From: Flavobacterium hungaricum
GTDB taxonomy: Bacteria; Bacteroidota; Bacteroidia; Flavobacteriales; Flavobacteriaceae
Reading direction: 5' to 3'
Length of the DNA stretch: 64,000 nucleotides
NCBI RefSeq assembly: GCF_015182285.1
Contig: NZ_PRDM01000001.1
Coordinates: 1,717,888-1,781,887 of the forward strand
Shown here: piece by piece, positions 1 through 9,060 of the stretch
Layout of the letters: the number at the start of each line of letters is the position of its first letter
Numbering within the stretch: the stretch's first letter is position 1
Notes under the pieces: generated by a model
What the model saw: only the letters and a program-made list of their open reading frames with translations
Databases searched by the model: none
Told to the model about the DNA's origin: nothing
Program-made: the position numbers and the translations under genes

Positions 1-329
1 CAAACTCCGTTTTCGCTATAAATTCAGAACAGCGAAAAGCTCTTCACGTGGCAGCGGTTTTTGTGAATAATTTCACGAATCATTTGTATCAGATCGGGCA
101 GGAAATCTGTGAGGATCATCAAGTTCCATTTGATATTTTAAAACCTTTGATCGAAGAAACAGCCGATAAAATCAAAACTTTAGACCCGGTCGATGCACAG
201 ACAGGCCCAGCCAAACGTCACGATTCTATCACTACAGACGCACATTTGGCTTTTATACAAAATGAAAATCAAAAAAATATTTATAAAATTCTAACACAAT
301 CTATTCAAGATAATGGCAAAAAGTTATAA
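1..329 (+). CDS. DUF2520 domain protein, C-terminal end (5' truncated by window)
   Basis: The reading frame is open from the first bases of the window, so the gene starts upstream; the ATG-like codon at 48 is internal. About 108 residues are visible. The visible part (NSEQRKALHVAAVF, then NNFTNHLYQI) matches the helical C-terminal domain of DUF2520 proteins, which carry an N-terminal Rossmann domain and resemble pyrroline-5-carboxylate reductase. No catalytic function can be read from this fragment. The stop overlaps the start of the next gene by 17 bases, so the two are probably cotranscribed. The family call rests on recognition of the conserved helix sequence. Confidence 0.75.
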   Translation, partial: NSVFAINSEQRKALHVAAVFVNNFTNHLYQIGQEICEDHQVPFDILKPLIEETADKIKTLDPVDAQTGPAKRHDSITTDAHLAFIQNENQKNIYKILTQSIQDNGKKL

Positions 330-840
330 GGAAATAATGAACGAGATCAACACCTTTATTTTTGATGTTGACGGCGTACTTACAGACAGTTCTGTTTTTG
401 TAACCAATGAAGGCGAAATGCTGAGAACGATGAATATTCGTGACGGTTATGCACTTAAAGCAGCAGTAGAAAGCGGTTACAATGTATGTATTATTTCTGG
501 CGGAAGTAATGAAGGTGTTCGTATTCGTCTTAGTAATCTAGGCGTAAAAGACATACATTTAGGGACTCATGACAAGGTAAAAACCTTTAAAGAATATACT
601 GAACTTTACAATATTAATCCCGAAAGTGTTTTATACATGGGTGACGATATTCCCGATTTTCATGTTATGAAATTAGTGGGGCTGCCTGCCTGTCCGCAGG
701 ATGCTAGTCCAGAGATTAAAAATATCTGTCGTTACATTTCGCACGTAAAAGGCGGACGCGGTACGGTAAGAGACGTTATCGAACAAGTGATGAAAGTACA
801 AGGAAAATGGATGGAATATTTTGATGCTAAATACGATTAA
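313..840 (+). CDS. KdsC-like HAD phosphatase
   Basis: A 175-residue protein of the KdsC subfamily of HAD phosphatases, which are small, lack a cap domain and work as tetramers. The characterised member removes phosphate from 3-deoxy-D-manno-octulosonate 8-phosphate in lipopolysaccharide core synthesis. Motif I is visible as FDVDGVLTD (nucleophile Asp18, acid/base Asp20), motif II as IISGG near residue 62, and motif IV as YMGDDIPD near residue 110. Length is typical for the family. The start overlaps the upstream DUF2520 gene by 17 bases. The substrate could be a related sugar-acid phosphate, because family members are hard to separate by sequence alone. Confidence 0.85.
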   Translation: MAKSYKEIMNEINTFIFDVDGVLTDSSVFVTNEGEMLRTMNIRDGYALKAAVESGYNVCIISGGSNEGVRIRLSNLGVKDIHLGTHDKVKTFKEYTELYNINPESVLYMGDDIPDFHVMKLVGLPACPQDASPEIKNICRYISHVKGGRGTVRDVIEQVMKVQGKWMEYFDAKYD

Positions 841-920
841 GTTTTACAGCTGATTGTTTTGGGTTTGTTTAGAGACGTAAATTTCGTCCAGCTTTGATAA
901 AACTCAAAACAAAACCAAAA

Positions 921-1006
921 AACTCAGAATCTTAGAACCTTAGCAGCTCACAACCTAAAAAAAACCTTAGTCCCTCTGCCCTTCTGACCCTTTGAACCTA
1001 AAAAAA
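921..1006. repeat. 8-bp word array ending at a start codon
   Basis: Consecutive 8-base words of the form CTTAGAAC occur in two blocks: CTCAGAAT, CTTAGAAC, CTTAGCAG, CTCACAAC and CTAAAAAA, then CTTAGTCC, CTCTGCCC, TTCTGACC, CTTTGAAC and CTAAAAAA. Both blocks end in AACCTAAAAAAA, and the second A-run directly precedes the ATG at 1007. The same 8-base word type recurs near 17955 and 18073. Nothing else is seen between 841 and 920. Confidence 0.6.
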
Positions 1007-1933
1007 ATGAAATACCTTAAACTAATACGTTACCAAAATCTATTAATGCTGGCTTTTATGCAGCTTCTTTTTCGTTATGCTTTTTTAAAACAGCAGAACG
1101 TTCCTTTGGCGCTGGCCGATTGGCAGTATGGTTTATTGGTTTTAAGCACCGTTTTACTGGCTGCTGCGGGTTATGTCATTAACAATATCTATGATGTTGC
1201 AACAGACAGTATTAACAAGCCCAACGATGTTGTAGTCGGAAAAGGCATCAGCGAAACTGCTGCTTACAATATCTACATTGGTTTAAATATTTCTGGTGTT
1301 GCCATTGGTTTTCTTTTGGCGAATATCATTCAGAGACCAATGTTTGCTTCGTTATTTATTCTAATTGCTTCATTGTTGTATTTCTATACAACAACCTTAA
1401 AGCAAATTATGATTTTGGGAAATTTTGTAATCGCACTTTTATTAGCGGTAAGCGTAATTATAATTGGTGTTTTTGACTTATTTCCTGCCACAACTCCAGA
1501 TAATCAAGCACAAATGGCAAGTTTATTTTCGATTTTGATCGATTATGCTTTGTTTGCTTTTATGATTAATTTTATACGTGAAATCGTTAAAGATATAGAA
1601 GATGTAAACGGCGATTATAATCAAGGAATAAACACACTGCCAATTGCAATTGGAATCAGCAGGACGGCAAAAATTGTTTTAGTTTTTTCTATAATTCCTC
1701 TTATTTTATTATCCCTTTATATCAATAAGTATTTCGTACAAAATAAATTGTTTATTGTAACACTTTATGCATTTGTTTTTGTTCTGGCACCGCTGCTCTA
1801 TTTTATTGTAAAAATATTCAGTGCCAAATCGCAAAAAGATTTCAAGCATTTGAGCACTATTTTAAAACTTATTATTTTTTTCGGAATATTATCGATCTTG
1901 ATAATCGCCTTAAATATCAAATACAATGCTTAA
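1007..1933 (+). CDS. UbiA-family prenyltransferase
   Basis: An integral membrane prenyltransferase of about 308 residues. Aspartate-rich motif 1 is NNIYDVATDSIN near residue 61 and motif 2 is DIEDVNGDYNQG near residue 205; together they bind Mg-diphosphate of the prenyl donor in the UbiA family. Roughly eight hydrophobic segments are visible. The ATG at 1007 is preferred over an in-frame TTG at 992, because the TTG lies inside an intergenic word array. Flavobacterial homologues are often labelled geranylgeranylglycerol-phosphate geranylgeranyltransferase; menaquinone or haem prenylation cannot be excluded from sequence. The stop overlaps the maf start by 8 bases. Confidence 0.8.
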   Translation: MKYLKLIRYQNLLMLAFMQLLFRYAFLKQQNVPLALADWQYGLLVLSTVLLAAAGYVINNIYDVATDSINKPNDVVVGKGISETAAYNIYIGLNISGVAIGFLLANIIQRPMFASLFILIASLLYFYTTTLKQIMILGNFVIALLLAVSVIIIGVFDLFPATTPDNQAQMASLFSILIDYALFAFMINFIREIVKDIEDVNGDYNQGINTLPIAIGISRTAKIVLVFSIIPLILLSLYINKYFVQNKLFIVTLYAFVFVLAPLLYFIVKIFSAKSQKDFKHLSTILKLIIFFGILSILIIALNIKYNA

Positions 1934-2510
1934 AGAAAAATTAAAAAAATACAAAATCATTTTAGCGTCAGGTTCACCGCGCAGACAGCAGTTTTTTAAA
2001 GATCTGGATCTTGATTTTGAGATTCGTTTAAAAGATGTGGAAGAAATTTATCCGCCAGAATTAAAAGCTGCAGCCATAACGGATTTCCTGGCAGAACTGA
2101 AAGCAAATGCATTTGAAGGTGAATTGAAAGAAAACGAAATACTCGTAACCAGCGATACTATTGTCTGGCATGAAGGCAGGGCGTTAGGAAAACCGAAAAA
2201 TGCGGACGAAGCTTTTGCTATGATCAAATCAATGTCGAATACTACGCACGAAGTTTTTACATCGGTTTGTTTTAAAACCAGCTCCTCTTCTACCCTTATC
2301 AATGATGTAACCCAAGTTACTTTTAATGATTTATCAGACGAAGCAATTTGGTATTATATAGAAAACTACAAACCTTATGATAAAGCTGGTGCTTACGGAA
2401 TTCAGGAATGGTTTGGTTTTATGGCAGTTGCAAAAGTAGAAGGCTCTTATACCAATGTTATGGGGCTTCCGACAGCTAAAGTTTATAAATATTTGAGTAC
2501 TTTAGTGTAA
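1926..2510 (+). CDS. maf: Maf-family nucleotide pyrophosphatase
   Basis: A 194-residue Maf/HAM1-type nucleoside triphosphate pyrophosphatase, which hydrolyses non-canonical or modified nucleotides to monophosphates in the cytoplasm. The N-terminal signature ILASGSPRRQQFF (near residue 12), the SDTIVWHEGRALGKPKN segment (near 76) and the C-terminal DKAGAYGIQEW segment (near 153) are the phosphate- and metal-binding parts of the family. Length is normal. It overlaps the UbiA gene by 8 bases and is followed 11 bases later by the MscS gene, so these genes look like one operon. Confidence 0.92.
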   Translation: MLKEKLKKYKIILASGSPRRQQFFKDLDLDFEIRLKDVEEIYPPELKAAAITDFLAELKANAFEGELKENEILVTSDTIVWHEGRALGKPKNADEAFAMIKSMSNTTHEVFTSVCFKTSSSSTLINDVTQVTFNDLSDEAIWYYIENYKPYDKAGAYGIQEWFGFMAVAKVEGSYTNVMGLPTAKVYKYLSTLV

Positions 2511-2521
2511 AAAAAATTATT

Positions 2522-3052
2522 ATGTTTTCTTTTAAAGAGTATAGCCGCGAGATTTTTGCAACCATCATTCTTCTGGGAGTATTGTTTATACTTCGAATGG
2601 TAATTGCCAAACTAGTCAGGCGTTTTGCAGCCACAAGTCATTTGTTTGAAAACCGTACCAACCTAGTAATCAAATACATTAATATTTTGATGAATATCTT
2701 GGTCACCACCACTTTGATCGTAATCTGGGGGGTAGAAACACAAGATATTTTTATTACCATTTCTTCTATCGCAACAGTTATTGGGGTCGCCATGTTTGCA
2801 CAGTGGTCAATTTTAAGCAACGTTACTTCGGGAATGATTTTATTTTTTTCTTTTCCGTTTCGAATTGGAGACACTATCAAAATTCACGATAAAGATTTTC
2901 CGATCGAAGCCGAAATTGAAGACATCAATACCTTTCACGTAAGTTTAAAAACAAAAGAAGGCGAAAAGATTATCTTTCCTAACAATTTACTACTTCAAAA
3001 AGGGATTTCTATTATCCCTACTAAATACGAAGAAAAAGAGTTTTTTGATTAA
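2522..3052 (+). CDS. Small MscS-type mechanosensitive channel
   Basis: A 176-residue membrane protein with three hydrophobic segments (about residues 8-28, 48-68 and 75-110). The third matches the pore helix and beta-domain entry of the MscS family, with AQWSILSNVTSGMILFF followed by FPFRIGD. It then has a short beta domain and ends near residue 176, well short of the roughly 280 residues of E. coli MscS, so the C-terminal alpha/beta vestibule is missing. The predicted role is release of osmolytes on hypo-osmotic shock. The gene lies 11 bases after maf. Confidence 0.82.
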   Translation: MFSFKEYSREIFATIILLGVLFILRMVIAKLVRRFAATSHLFENRTNLVIKYINILMNILVTTTLIVIWGVETQDIFITISSIATVIGVAMFAQWSILSNVTSGMILFFSFPFRIGDTIKIHDKDFPIEAEIEDINTFHVSLKTKEGEKIIFPNNLLLQKGISIIPTKYEEKEFFD

Positions 3053-3154
3053 AGCATAATGGGAATTTTATAACGTATTGAAGAAAAGCTAAAACAGAAA
3101 AGCACAATAAATGTGTAATATTTGTTTTATAAAATCAGCTTTAAACTTCAATAT

Positions 3155-4255
3155 ATGACTCGATCCATTACGCTGCCTCTTTACGCAAAAATTTGTTTTA
3201 TTCTGGTAACATTACTCTGTTTCGGATTCATTTTTTGTATCGGAAAAGACATCATTACTCCAGTCCTTATGGCATTTCTTTTTGCCGTTTTACTGCTTCC
3301 GGTTTTTACGCTATTAAATGTAAAACTTAGAATTCCCCGTCACATCGCTGCGGGAATGTGTGTACTTCTTTTTGCTGCTTTTGTAATTGGTATTTTGGTT
3401 TTCATTTCGTACCAGGTCAAAGAATTTACGAATGATTTTGATACGGTTAAAAAGAATATTAACGCCTTTATAGTTGAAATACACAAATTTGTAAATGAAA
3501 ATTTTCATATCAGCATCGGCGAACAAAAAAAGTATCTGGATAATGTGACCAAAGATTCTGTTAAAAACAGCAATGCTTCTATTGGTTCTGTAATTATCTC
3601 CATTTCAGATCTTTTGTTAGACTTGACCATTATTCCTATTTATACCTTTTTATTTTTAATTTATAAAGATCATTTTGTACTCTTTCTAGCCAAATTAGTT
3701 CATAAAGAAAATCACCACCGATTAAAAAATATTTTATCCCAAATCAAGGTTTCCATCAACAATTACATTGTCAGCCTTCTTTTTGAAATGATTATCGTTT
3801 CTGTACTTACAGGATTAGGATTGTATATCGTTGGTGTCAAATATTTTATACTTCTCGGGCTTATCACTGGAATATTAAATTTGATTCCTTATATCGGAAT
3901 TGCCATTGCGGGCGTTATCACACTTTTTGCTTCTTTGACGGGCACAGGAGAAAGTTCTATTATATTAAGTATATTTTTAGTTAATCTTGTCGTACAGCTT
4001 ATTGATAACAATATACTTGTCCCGTTGATCATTAATTCTAAAGTAGAAATCAATGCTTTTGTTTCTATTATCGGAATCATTGTCGGAGGTGCTGCTGCCG
4101 GAATTTCTGGAATGTTTTTAGCCATTCCGCTTTTGGCCATCTTAAAAATTATTTTTGAAAGAATAGAATCTCTTGAACCGTGGGGCTACTTGATGGGCAA
4201 TCATGTACCGCGAAAATTTACCTGGAGAATGCGCAGAGTCAAAACTCAAAGTTAA
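3155..4255 (+). CDS. AI-2E family (PerM-like) transporter
   Basis: An inner-membrane protein of about 366 residues from the AI-2E exporter (PerM) family. It has two N-terminal hydrophobic hairpins, a polar stretch of about 80 residues, and a C-terminal set of helices containing ILNLIPYIGIAIAGVI and the DNNILVPLII segment, both typical of the family. The ATG at 3155 is chosen because the upstream in-frame TTG adds residues unlike a membrane start. Substrates differ between members (autoinducer-2, ions, or unknown), so no substrate is assigned. It follows the MscS gene by about 100 bases. Confidence 0.85.
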   Translation: MTRSITLPLYAKICFILVTLLCFGFIFCIGKDIITPVLMAFLFAVLLLPVFTLLNVKLRIPRHIAAGMCVLLFAAFVIGILVFISYQVKEFTNDFDTVKKNINAFIVEIHKFVNENFHISIGEQKKYLDNVTKDSVKNSNASIGSVIISISDLLLDLTIIPIYTFLFLIYKDHFVLFLAKLVHKENHHRLKNILSQIKVSINNYIVSLLFEMIIVSVLTGLGLYIVGVKYFILLGLITGILNLIPYIGIAIAGVITLFASLTGTGESSIILSIFLVNLVVQLIDNNILVPLIINSKVEINAFVSIIGIIVGGAAAGISGMFLAIPLLAILKIIFERIESLEPWGYLMGNHVPRKFTWRMRRVKTQS

Positions 4256-4312
4256 TTTTTTCAAAGCTTACTATTAATTCCTTAAATTCATACATTAAAT
4301 TATTAGCACTTC

Positions 4313-6151
4313 ATGTCTGTAAACAAAAAAATATTGTTTTTCATTCTTTTAACCTTTTGTTTACAAGGTATATATGCACAGGTTGATCCCAAGGCAAAAG
4401 AACCTAAAACAAAAAAAGACAGTGTTGAAATTTATAATAAAATTAAAAATTACTCTAAGAAAAATAAATTTACGCAGGTAATGCACAAATTACTTTTTAG
4501 ATCTAAAAAACCTAAAAAGAAACAAGAACTTCTGGTACCGCTGGATTCTACGCATTACGACGGAAAAATCATTAGAAATATTAATATTATAACCTTAGAC
4601 CCGTTTGGCCATTCTGTAGCCGACACAACACAAGCGCCTAAAAATTGGGGAGAAAGAACCGGAAACAAACTTCACTTAAAGACCAAGAGAATCGCGATTC
4701 TTAATCTGTTGCTTTTTAAGAAAAATACACCGTATGACACTTATAAAATATTAGAGTCTGAACGTTTGATTCGTGCACAGCGTTATGTAACGGCGGTCCG
4801 AATTTCAAATAAAACCGTTGGCACCGCCCGTGATTCGGTTGACGTTACAATTCGTGTTTTAGATTCCTGGAGTACCATTCCGAGATTTTCGATTTCCAGC
4901 AGTCAGATTTCACTGGGTTTTAAAGAGAAAGACTTTTTCGGTTCTGGACAGCAGCTCGAATATCGTTTTACAAATCGTTTTGATGACGGCCGAAATGGTA
5001 ATGAAGCTACCTATACAATTCCGAATATAAAAAACACTTACATCAGCACAGTTCTTCATTATAGAAATGATATTGACAACAATTATATCAAAAGTGTCGA
5101 TATCGAAAGAGATTTTTACTCTCCTCTTACCAAATGGGCAGGCGGTTTTTATATTGACGAAAGTTTTAGAAGAGATTCCCTTCAAGCCCCTGCGCCTGAT
5201 ACAACTTATTCCAAACAGCCTTTCAAATATACTTCGCAGGATGTTTGGGCGGGCCGCTCTTTTAAGATGTTTGTAGATGAAAATAATGCAAGGACAAATC
5301 TAATTGTAACAGGACGATTCCTGAATGTAAATTACAGCGAAACGCCTAGTGAACTATACGATCCGAACCATTTTTATTCAAGCGAAAAATTGATTTTGAG
5401 CGGTATCGGACTTAATACCCGAAAATTCGTTAAAGACAGTTATATTTTTAGAATCGGACAAACGGAAGACGTACCCATCGGAAGAATCTACGGAATTACA
5501 TTTGGTTATCAATACAAAAATACTTTTTGGAGACCGTATGTTGGTGCACAGTTTTCTTTTGGAAACTACTATAAATTTGGTTTTCTGAGTATGAATTTTG
5601 AAGCGGGTACTTTCTTCCATCAATCTAAATCCTATGATACGGCATTTCTGTTAGAATCTAATTATTTTACCAAACTGTTTACGATTGGGAATTGGAAACT
5701 TAGACAATTCGTAAATCCGAAGTTGGTTCTGGGAATGAACCGAGAAAATATTATTGGAGATCAATTGAATATTAATGAACAAAATGGTATTGCCGGTTTT
5801 AACACTGCTATTTACGGAACCAGTAAAGCGGTTTTATCGCTGCAGACGCAAACCTATTCTCCGCACGCGCTATGGGGGTTCCGTCTCAATCCGTTTTTTA
5901 ATTATTCTATTGCCGTTTTAGGAAGTTCAAATGTGGCTATGACCAAAAGCAAACCGTATTCTAAAGTTACTTTGGGTTTACTAGTTAGTAATGACTACTT
6001 GGTTTTCAGTTCCTTTCAGCTTTCTTTATCCTATTATCCTAGTATTCCATATCAAGGAGACAATGTTTTTAAAACCAATACATTCGAAACAACCGATTAC
6101 GGACTTCAAAGTTTTGAGCTGGCAAAACCGAGAGTTGTCGATTATAGATAA
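4313..6151 (+). CDS. Outer-membrane beta-barrel protein with POTRA-like domain
   Basis: A 612-residue exported protein with a signal peptide ending near LQGIYAQ (residue 23). A lysine-rich linker follows, then a region (about 60-190) with IIRNINIITLDPFG and a later SVDVTIRVLDSW, which resembles a POTRA fold. The remainder is rich in alternating aromatic strands such as DFFGSGQQLEYRF, as in Omp85/BamA-type barrels. It lacks the usual C-terminal phenylalanine, ending in VVDYR. The likely place is the outer membrane. Whether it inserts proteins, acts in export, or is a plain barrel cannot be settled from sequence; the Omp85 link is inferred from the strand and POTRA pattern. Confidence 0.6.
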   Translation: MSVNKKILFFILLTFCLQGIYAQVDPKAKEPKTKKDSVEIYNKIKNYSKKNKFTQVMHKLLFRSKKPKKKQELLVPLDSTHYDGKIIRNINIITLDPFGHSVADTTQAPKNWGERTGNKLHLKTKRIAILNLLLFKKNTPYDTYKILESERLIRAQRYVTAVRISNKTVGTARDSVDVTIRVLDSWSTIPRFSISSSQISLGFKEKDFFGSGQQLEYRFTNRFDDGRNGNEATYTIPNIKNTYISTVLHYRNDIDNNYIKSVDIERDFYSPLTKWAGGFYIDESFRRDSLQAPAPDTTYSKQPFKYTSQDVWAGRSFKMFVDENNARTNLIVTGRFLNVNYSETPSELYDPNHFYSSEKLILSGIGLNTRKFVKDSYIFRIGQTEDVPIGRIYGITFGYQYKNTFWRPYVGAQFSFGNYYKFGFLSMNFEAGTFFHQSKSYDTAFLLESNYFTKLFTIGNWKLRQFVNPKLVLGMNRENIIGDQLNINEQNGIAGFNTAIYGTSKAVLSLQTQTYSPHALWGFRLNPFFNYSIAVLGSSNVAMTKSKPYSKVTLGLLVSNDYLVFSSFQLSLSYYPSIPYQGDNVFKTNTFETTDYGLQSFELAKPRVVDYR

Positions 6152-6568
6152 AATTTTGAACTCATGGCTGCCACTATTTTAAAATTCGAACTGCAAAAAT
6201 TCGAACACTGCTAAAACAGTTTTGCTTTTACAAAAACACGAATTTGTACGTTTTTTTCTCGTTTTAAATCATAAATAATTATAAATCAAAATTTTAATAT
6301 TAAAAAAACTATTCAATCCATTTTAAAATATTTTTTTTTTGAGTCAAGCCAAGCAAATAGACCTCGTATTATTCTCCAAAAAAAAATAAAATTTTATTCT
6401 TTTTTTTAGAATTTCAAAAACACTTCTAAATCAAATTATTACGCAGAAAACAAAGGCTTAAACGCTCGTCAAAATACTTTTTTATCCGACCAAAAACACT
6501 TGTTTTTATTTTTTGGCACAGTATATGAATATCCCTAAACAAGATTAACATTAAAAAAATAAAAAAAG
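6152..6568. other. 417-base AT-rich gap
   Basis: No reading frame on either strand looks like a gene. A short direct repeat AAAATTCGAACTGC / AAATTCGAACACTGC occurs at about 6181-6211. Long A- and T-runs fill 6300-6420. No clear TAnnTTTG promoter was found ahead of the next gene; a TTGGCACA box at 6513-6520 resembles half of a sigma-54 site but lacks the matching downstream GC. Confidence 0.5.
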
Positions 6569-7081
6569 ATGAAAACGATAAAATTAGCAATCGCCGGATT
6601 ATTTCTAATGGTTGCAAATGCCACGCAAGCCCAAGTATCGGTAAACGTTAATATAGGTGCTCCACCAGCTTGGGGTCCTGCAGGATACAGTGAAATGGAA
6701 TATTATTATCTTCCAGATATTGAAGCTTATTATGATGTTCGTGCTTCACAGTTTATTTATTATGGAAGAGGAAAATGGGTTAGAACAACTTATTTACCAA
6801 GACAATACAGAAATTATGATTTGTACGGAGGTTACAAAGTAGTATTAACAGATTACCACGGTAGAACTCCTTATACCTATTTTGATCGTCATAAAGTAAA
6901 ATATTACAGAGGATATCACGGTGCGCCGCAAAGACCTTATAAACCAAGACCTGTATATGGTTACAATGATCGTCATGACCGCAGAGATCACAAACATCAT
7001 GATAAAAAACATCATGACAGACACGATAGAGACGATAGACATGACAGAGATGATCATCATGGCCACGGAGGCAGAAGATAA
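6569..7081 (+). CDS. Exported His/Asp/Arg-rich protein of unknown function
   Basis: A 170-residue protein with a clear signal peptide (MKTIKLAIAGLFLMVANATQ, cleavage near AQA). The middle part is rich in Tyr and Gly with YYYLPDIEAYYDV and an FIYYGRGKWVR segment. The last 40 residues are an irregular repeat of His, Asp, Arg and Lys (RHDRRDHKHHDKKHH, then HDRDDRHDRDDHH), which could bind divalent metals or act as a charged surface tail. No enzyme motif is visible. The gene stands alone between a long AT-rich gap and a strong terminator. The exported location is well supported; any metal role is inference from composition. Confidence 0.75.
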   Translation: MKTIKLAIAGLFLMVANATQAQVSVNVNIGAPPAWGPAGYSEMEYYYLPDIEAYYDVRASQFIYYGRGKWVRTTYLPRQYRNYDLYGGYKVVLTDYHGRTPYTYFDRHKVKYYRGYHGAPQRPYKPRPVYGYNDRHDRRDHKHHDKKHHDRHDRDDRHDRDDHHGHGGRR

Positions 7082-7110
7082 ATATTGCTAAATCATTAGC
7101 ATTCAACACA

Positions 7111-7141
7111 AAAGAGCATCTATTTTTAGATGCTCTTTTTG
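7111..7141 (+). terminator. Rho-independent terminator
   Basis: AAAGAGCATCTA pairs perfectly with TAGATGCTCTTT around a four-base TTTT loop and is followed by T residues. It lies 30 bases after the His/Asp-rich gene. Confidence 0.9.
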
Positions 7142-7255
7142 TTTTAACATGTTTTTTGTTATAAACAGTTGTTAAATCTTTATATTTTTCGAATAAATCA
7201 CTGTTTAGCAGCAAGTTTCATTAAAAAAATGCCTTATTTTAGTATAATTATAACT

Positions 7256-7263
7256 TATATTTG
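7256..7263 (+). promoter_or_regulatory. Promoter -7 element TATATTTG
   Basis: Matches the Bacteroidota -7 consensus TAnnTTTG and lies 33 bases before the ATG at 7297. An in-frame TTG at 7261 falls inside this element, which argues against it being the start codon. A good -33 TTTG was not seen. Confidence 0.65.
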
Positions 7264-7296
7264 CAGCGAATTTTAAAAAACCATTATCTACTATTT

Positions 7297-8922
7297 ATGA
7301 AAAAGTATGCTTATTTACTATCGTTATTAACTGTCTCGCTTTTAATAAGCTGTGACGACAACAATGATTCAAATGACGGTCAGTCATTAAATAACATTAC
7401 GATTACTTCAGACCAAACTGCCTTAAATCAGCGTCTTGATTTGACAAATGCTGGGGTAATTTCATTAGAAAACAGTTCTGCAACAGGAAAATTTGCAGCT
7501 GATGCAGGTTCAACTACTTTTCCATTAGTACAAATTGCAGAAGTAAAACCACCTGTTGACGCTAACGGAAAAACATTACAAGCAAGTCATGTAACAGTAA
7601 ACGGAAACTACGCGTATGTATCGTACATCATGAGAGGCGAGACATATTCTGGAGCTATCGACGTTATTGATGTTTCTGATCCTTACAAACCAAAATTAGT
7701 TACATCGGCATTAATTGCTAATACAGATATTACATCACTTACCTATTCTAACGGAAACTTAATCATTGGAGCTGCTAAAGATGTAGATAAAGATGCGTCA
7801 TTAAAAAATCCAGCAATTTTAATTAACATGCCGTTGAGTTCAGGTATGCTTACAGATAAAATAACAGTTAACGCATTAGAAAGCAGAGTAACAACGGATG
7901 TTGCTGCCAATGCTTCTTCTTATTTTGCTGTAACGGGCGATGCTGGAAGTTTGTTTAAAATAAGCAGCTCTACTAAAGCAATTGAAAACAAAGCTACTGT
8001 AGCAGATTTACGCTCAATCGCTTTAAGTGCAGATAAAGTAGTTACTTTAAGCGGTACAAAAGGAGTAAACGTTTACAATCCTTCTACCCTTGCACTGCAA
8101 AAAAGTTTTACCACTTCTACTGACATCAGCGGAGCTAAAAGAACAATGGATTTTGACGGAACTAAACTTTTAGTGTCTGAAGGTGCTAATGGTCTTGGTG
8201 TTTACGACATTAACAACGGCACAAAATTGCAGACTCTTGCTATTAGTACTGCTGGAGAAGATAATGTAACTAATGCCGTTTCTGTAAACGACGGTTATGC
8301 TTTTATTGCCAATGGTGCTTTAGGTTTAAATGTATACCAATCTGGGACTCAATACAGTTTGTTAGGGGCATTAGGAATTGCAGGTTCTACGAACTATGTA
8401 AAATCAAGCGGTAATTACATCTATGTTGCAAGCGGAACTGGAGGTTTGAAAATTATTAAAATGGAAAAACCTAATACTACTTTTGCAAGCTGCTCTTCTT
8501 ACGGTTTATACAATCAAGGTAAAGATCTGATTTTAAATTCTAATGAAGTGAAATCTTACCAAGGTGCTACAGCAATTAACTCTGCGATCGTAAACTCTAA
8601 AGCTGTTTTAACACATTGCGGTTCTATTGCAGTTCTTAGCAATTTAACATTAAACAGCGAAGGTACATTTAATATGAGAGGAAGTTTGTCTCAAGGTAAA
8701 TACCTGCAGTCTAATCCAACAGAATTAATCATCAACACTAATGCAGTATTAAATATTGAAGGTTCGGTTGTAATCTGGGGAGACTTAAGATTAAACAGCG
8801 GTGCTAAAATCAATTTCATCGGTAGTAGCGATTCTTCTATTACAATCTACGGTAAAGTAACCAAAGGCAGCAATGTAACGATTACCGGAACTTACAAAGA
8901 CACAGAAAACAAATTGAAATAA
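7297..8922 (+). CDS. Surface lipoprotein with beta-propeller repeats
   Basis: A lipoprotein of about 541 residues: MKKYAYLLSLLTVSLLISC gives a lipobox with Cys at residue 19, followed by an acidic DDNNDSNDG tether that in Bacteroidota often favours export to the cell surface. The body has repeated blade-like units such as GAIDVIDVSDPYKPKLV, VNVYNPSTLALQKSF and LGVYDINNGTKLQTL, as in LVIVD-repeat or YncE-like propellers. The last 110 residues change to short beta repeats (INTNAVLNIEGSVVIWGDL) suggestive of a beta-helix. No catalytic motif is seen. It is a single-gene unit with its own promoter and terminator. Binding or adhesion is a guess. Confidence 0.75.
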   Translation: MKKYAYLLSLLTVSLLISCDDNNDSNDGQSLNNITITSDQTALNQRLDLTNAGVISLENSSATGKFAADAGSTTFPLVQIAEVKPPVDANGKTLQASHVTVNGNYAYVSYIMRGETYSGAIDVIDVSDPYKPKLVTSALIANTDITSLTYSNGNLIIGAAKDVDKDASLKNPAILINMPLSSGMLTDKITVNALESRVTTDVAANASSYFAVTGDAGSLFKISSSTKAIENKATVADLRSIALSADKVVTLSGTKGVNVYNPSTLALQKSFTTSTDISGAKRTMDFDGTKLLVSEGANGLGVYDINNGTKLQTLAISTAGEDNVTNAVSVNDGYAFIANGALGLNVYQSGTQYSLLGALGIAGSTNYVKSSGNYIYVASGTGGLKIIKMEKPNTTFASCSSYGLYNQGKDLILNSNEVKSYQGATAINSAIVNSKAVLTHCGSIAVLSNLTLNSEGTFNMRGSLSQGKYLQSNPTELIINTNAVLNIEGSVVIWGDLRLNSGAKINFIGSSDSSITIYGKVTKGSNVTITGTYKDTENKLK

Positions 8923-8950
8923 TTAGTCAATTTATAAGTCCTTATATATC

Positions 8951-8986
8951 AAGGAGAATATCAATTCGGTATTCTCCTTTTTTTTA
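8951..8986 (+). terminator. Rho-independent terminator
   Basis: AAGGAGAATA pairs with TATTCTCCTT around a nine-base loop and is followed by seven Ts. It ends the propeller lipoprotein gene. Confidence 0.9.
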
Positions 8987-9020
8987 TGCGTTGCATTTTT
9001 TTGAGAAATTTTTTTCATCA

Positions 9021-9056
9021 TTTGTCTTATTTTAATATAAATTTGTCTTACATTTG
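9021..9056 (+). promoter_or_regulatory. Promoter for a non-coding transcript
   Basis: A perfect TACATTTG (-7, 9049-9056) is preceded by TTTG at 9021-9024 with a 24-base spacer. The longer spacer form is known in Flavobacterium. No reading frame follows before the terminator at 9189. Confidence 0.65.
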
Positions 9057-9060
9057 CACA

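Noticed and set aside
6513..6530. TTGGCACA box resembling a sigma-54 -24 element
   Set aside because: The expected GC of the -12 element ten bases after GG is GA, and no activator-type gene is nearby.
6780..7214. 144-codon minus-strand frame
   Set aside because: Antisense of the His/Asp-rich repeat; no start context or protein-like sequence.
7261..7296. TTG start giving a longer lipoprotein
   Set aside because: The TTG is part of the -7 promoter element, and the ATG at 7297 begins a perfect lipoprotein signal.
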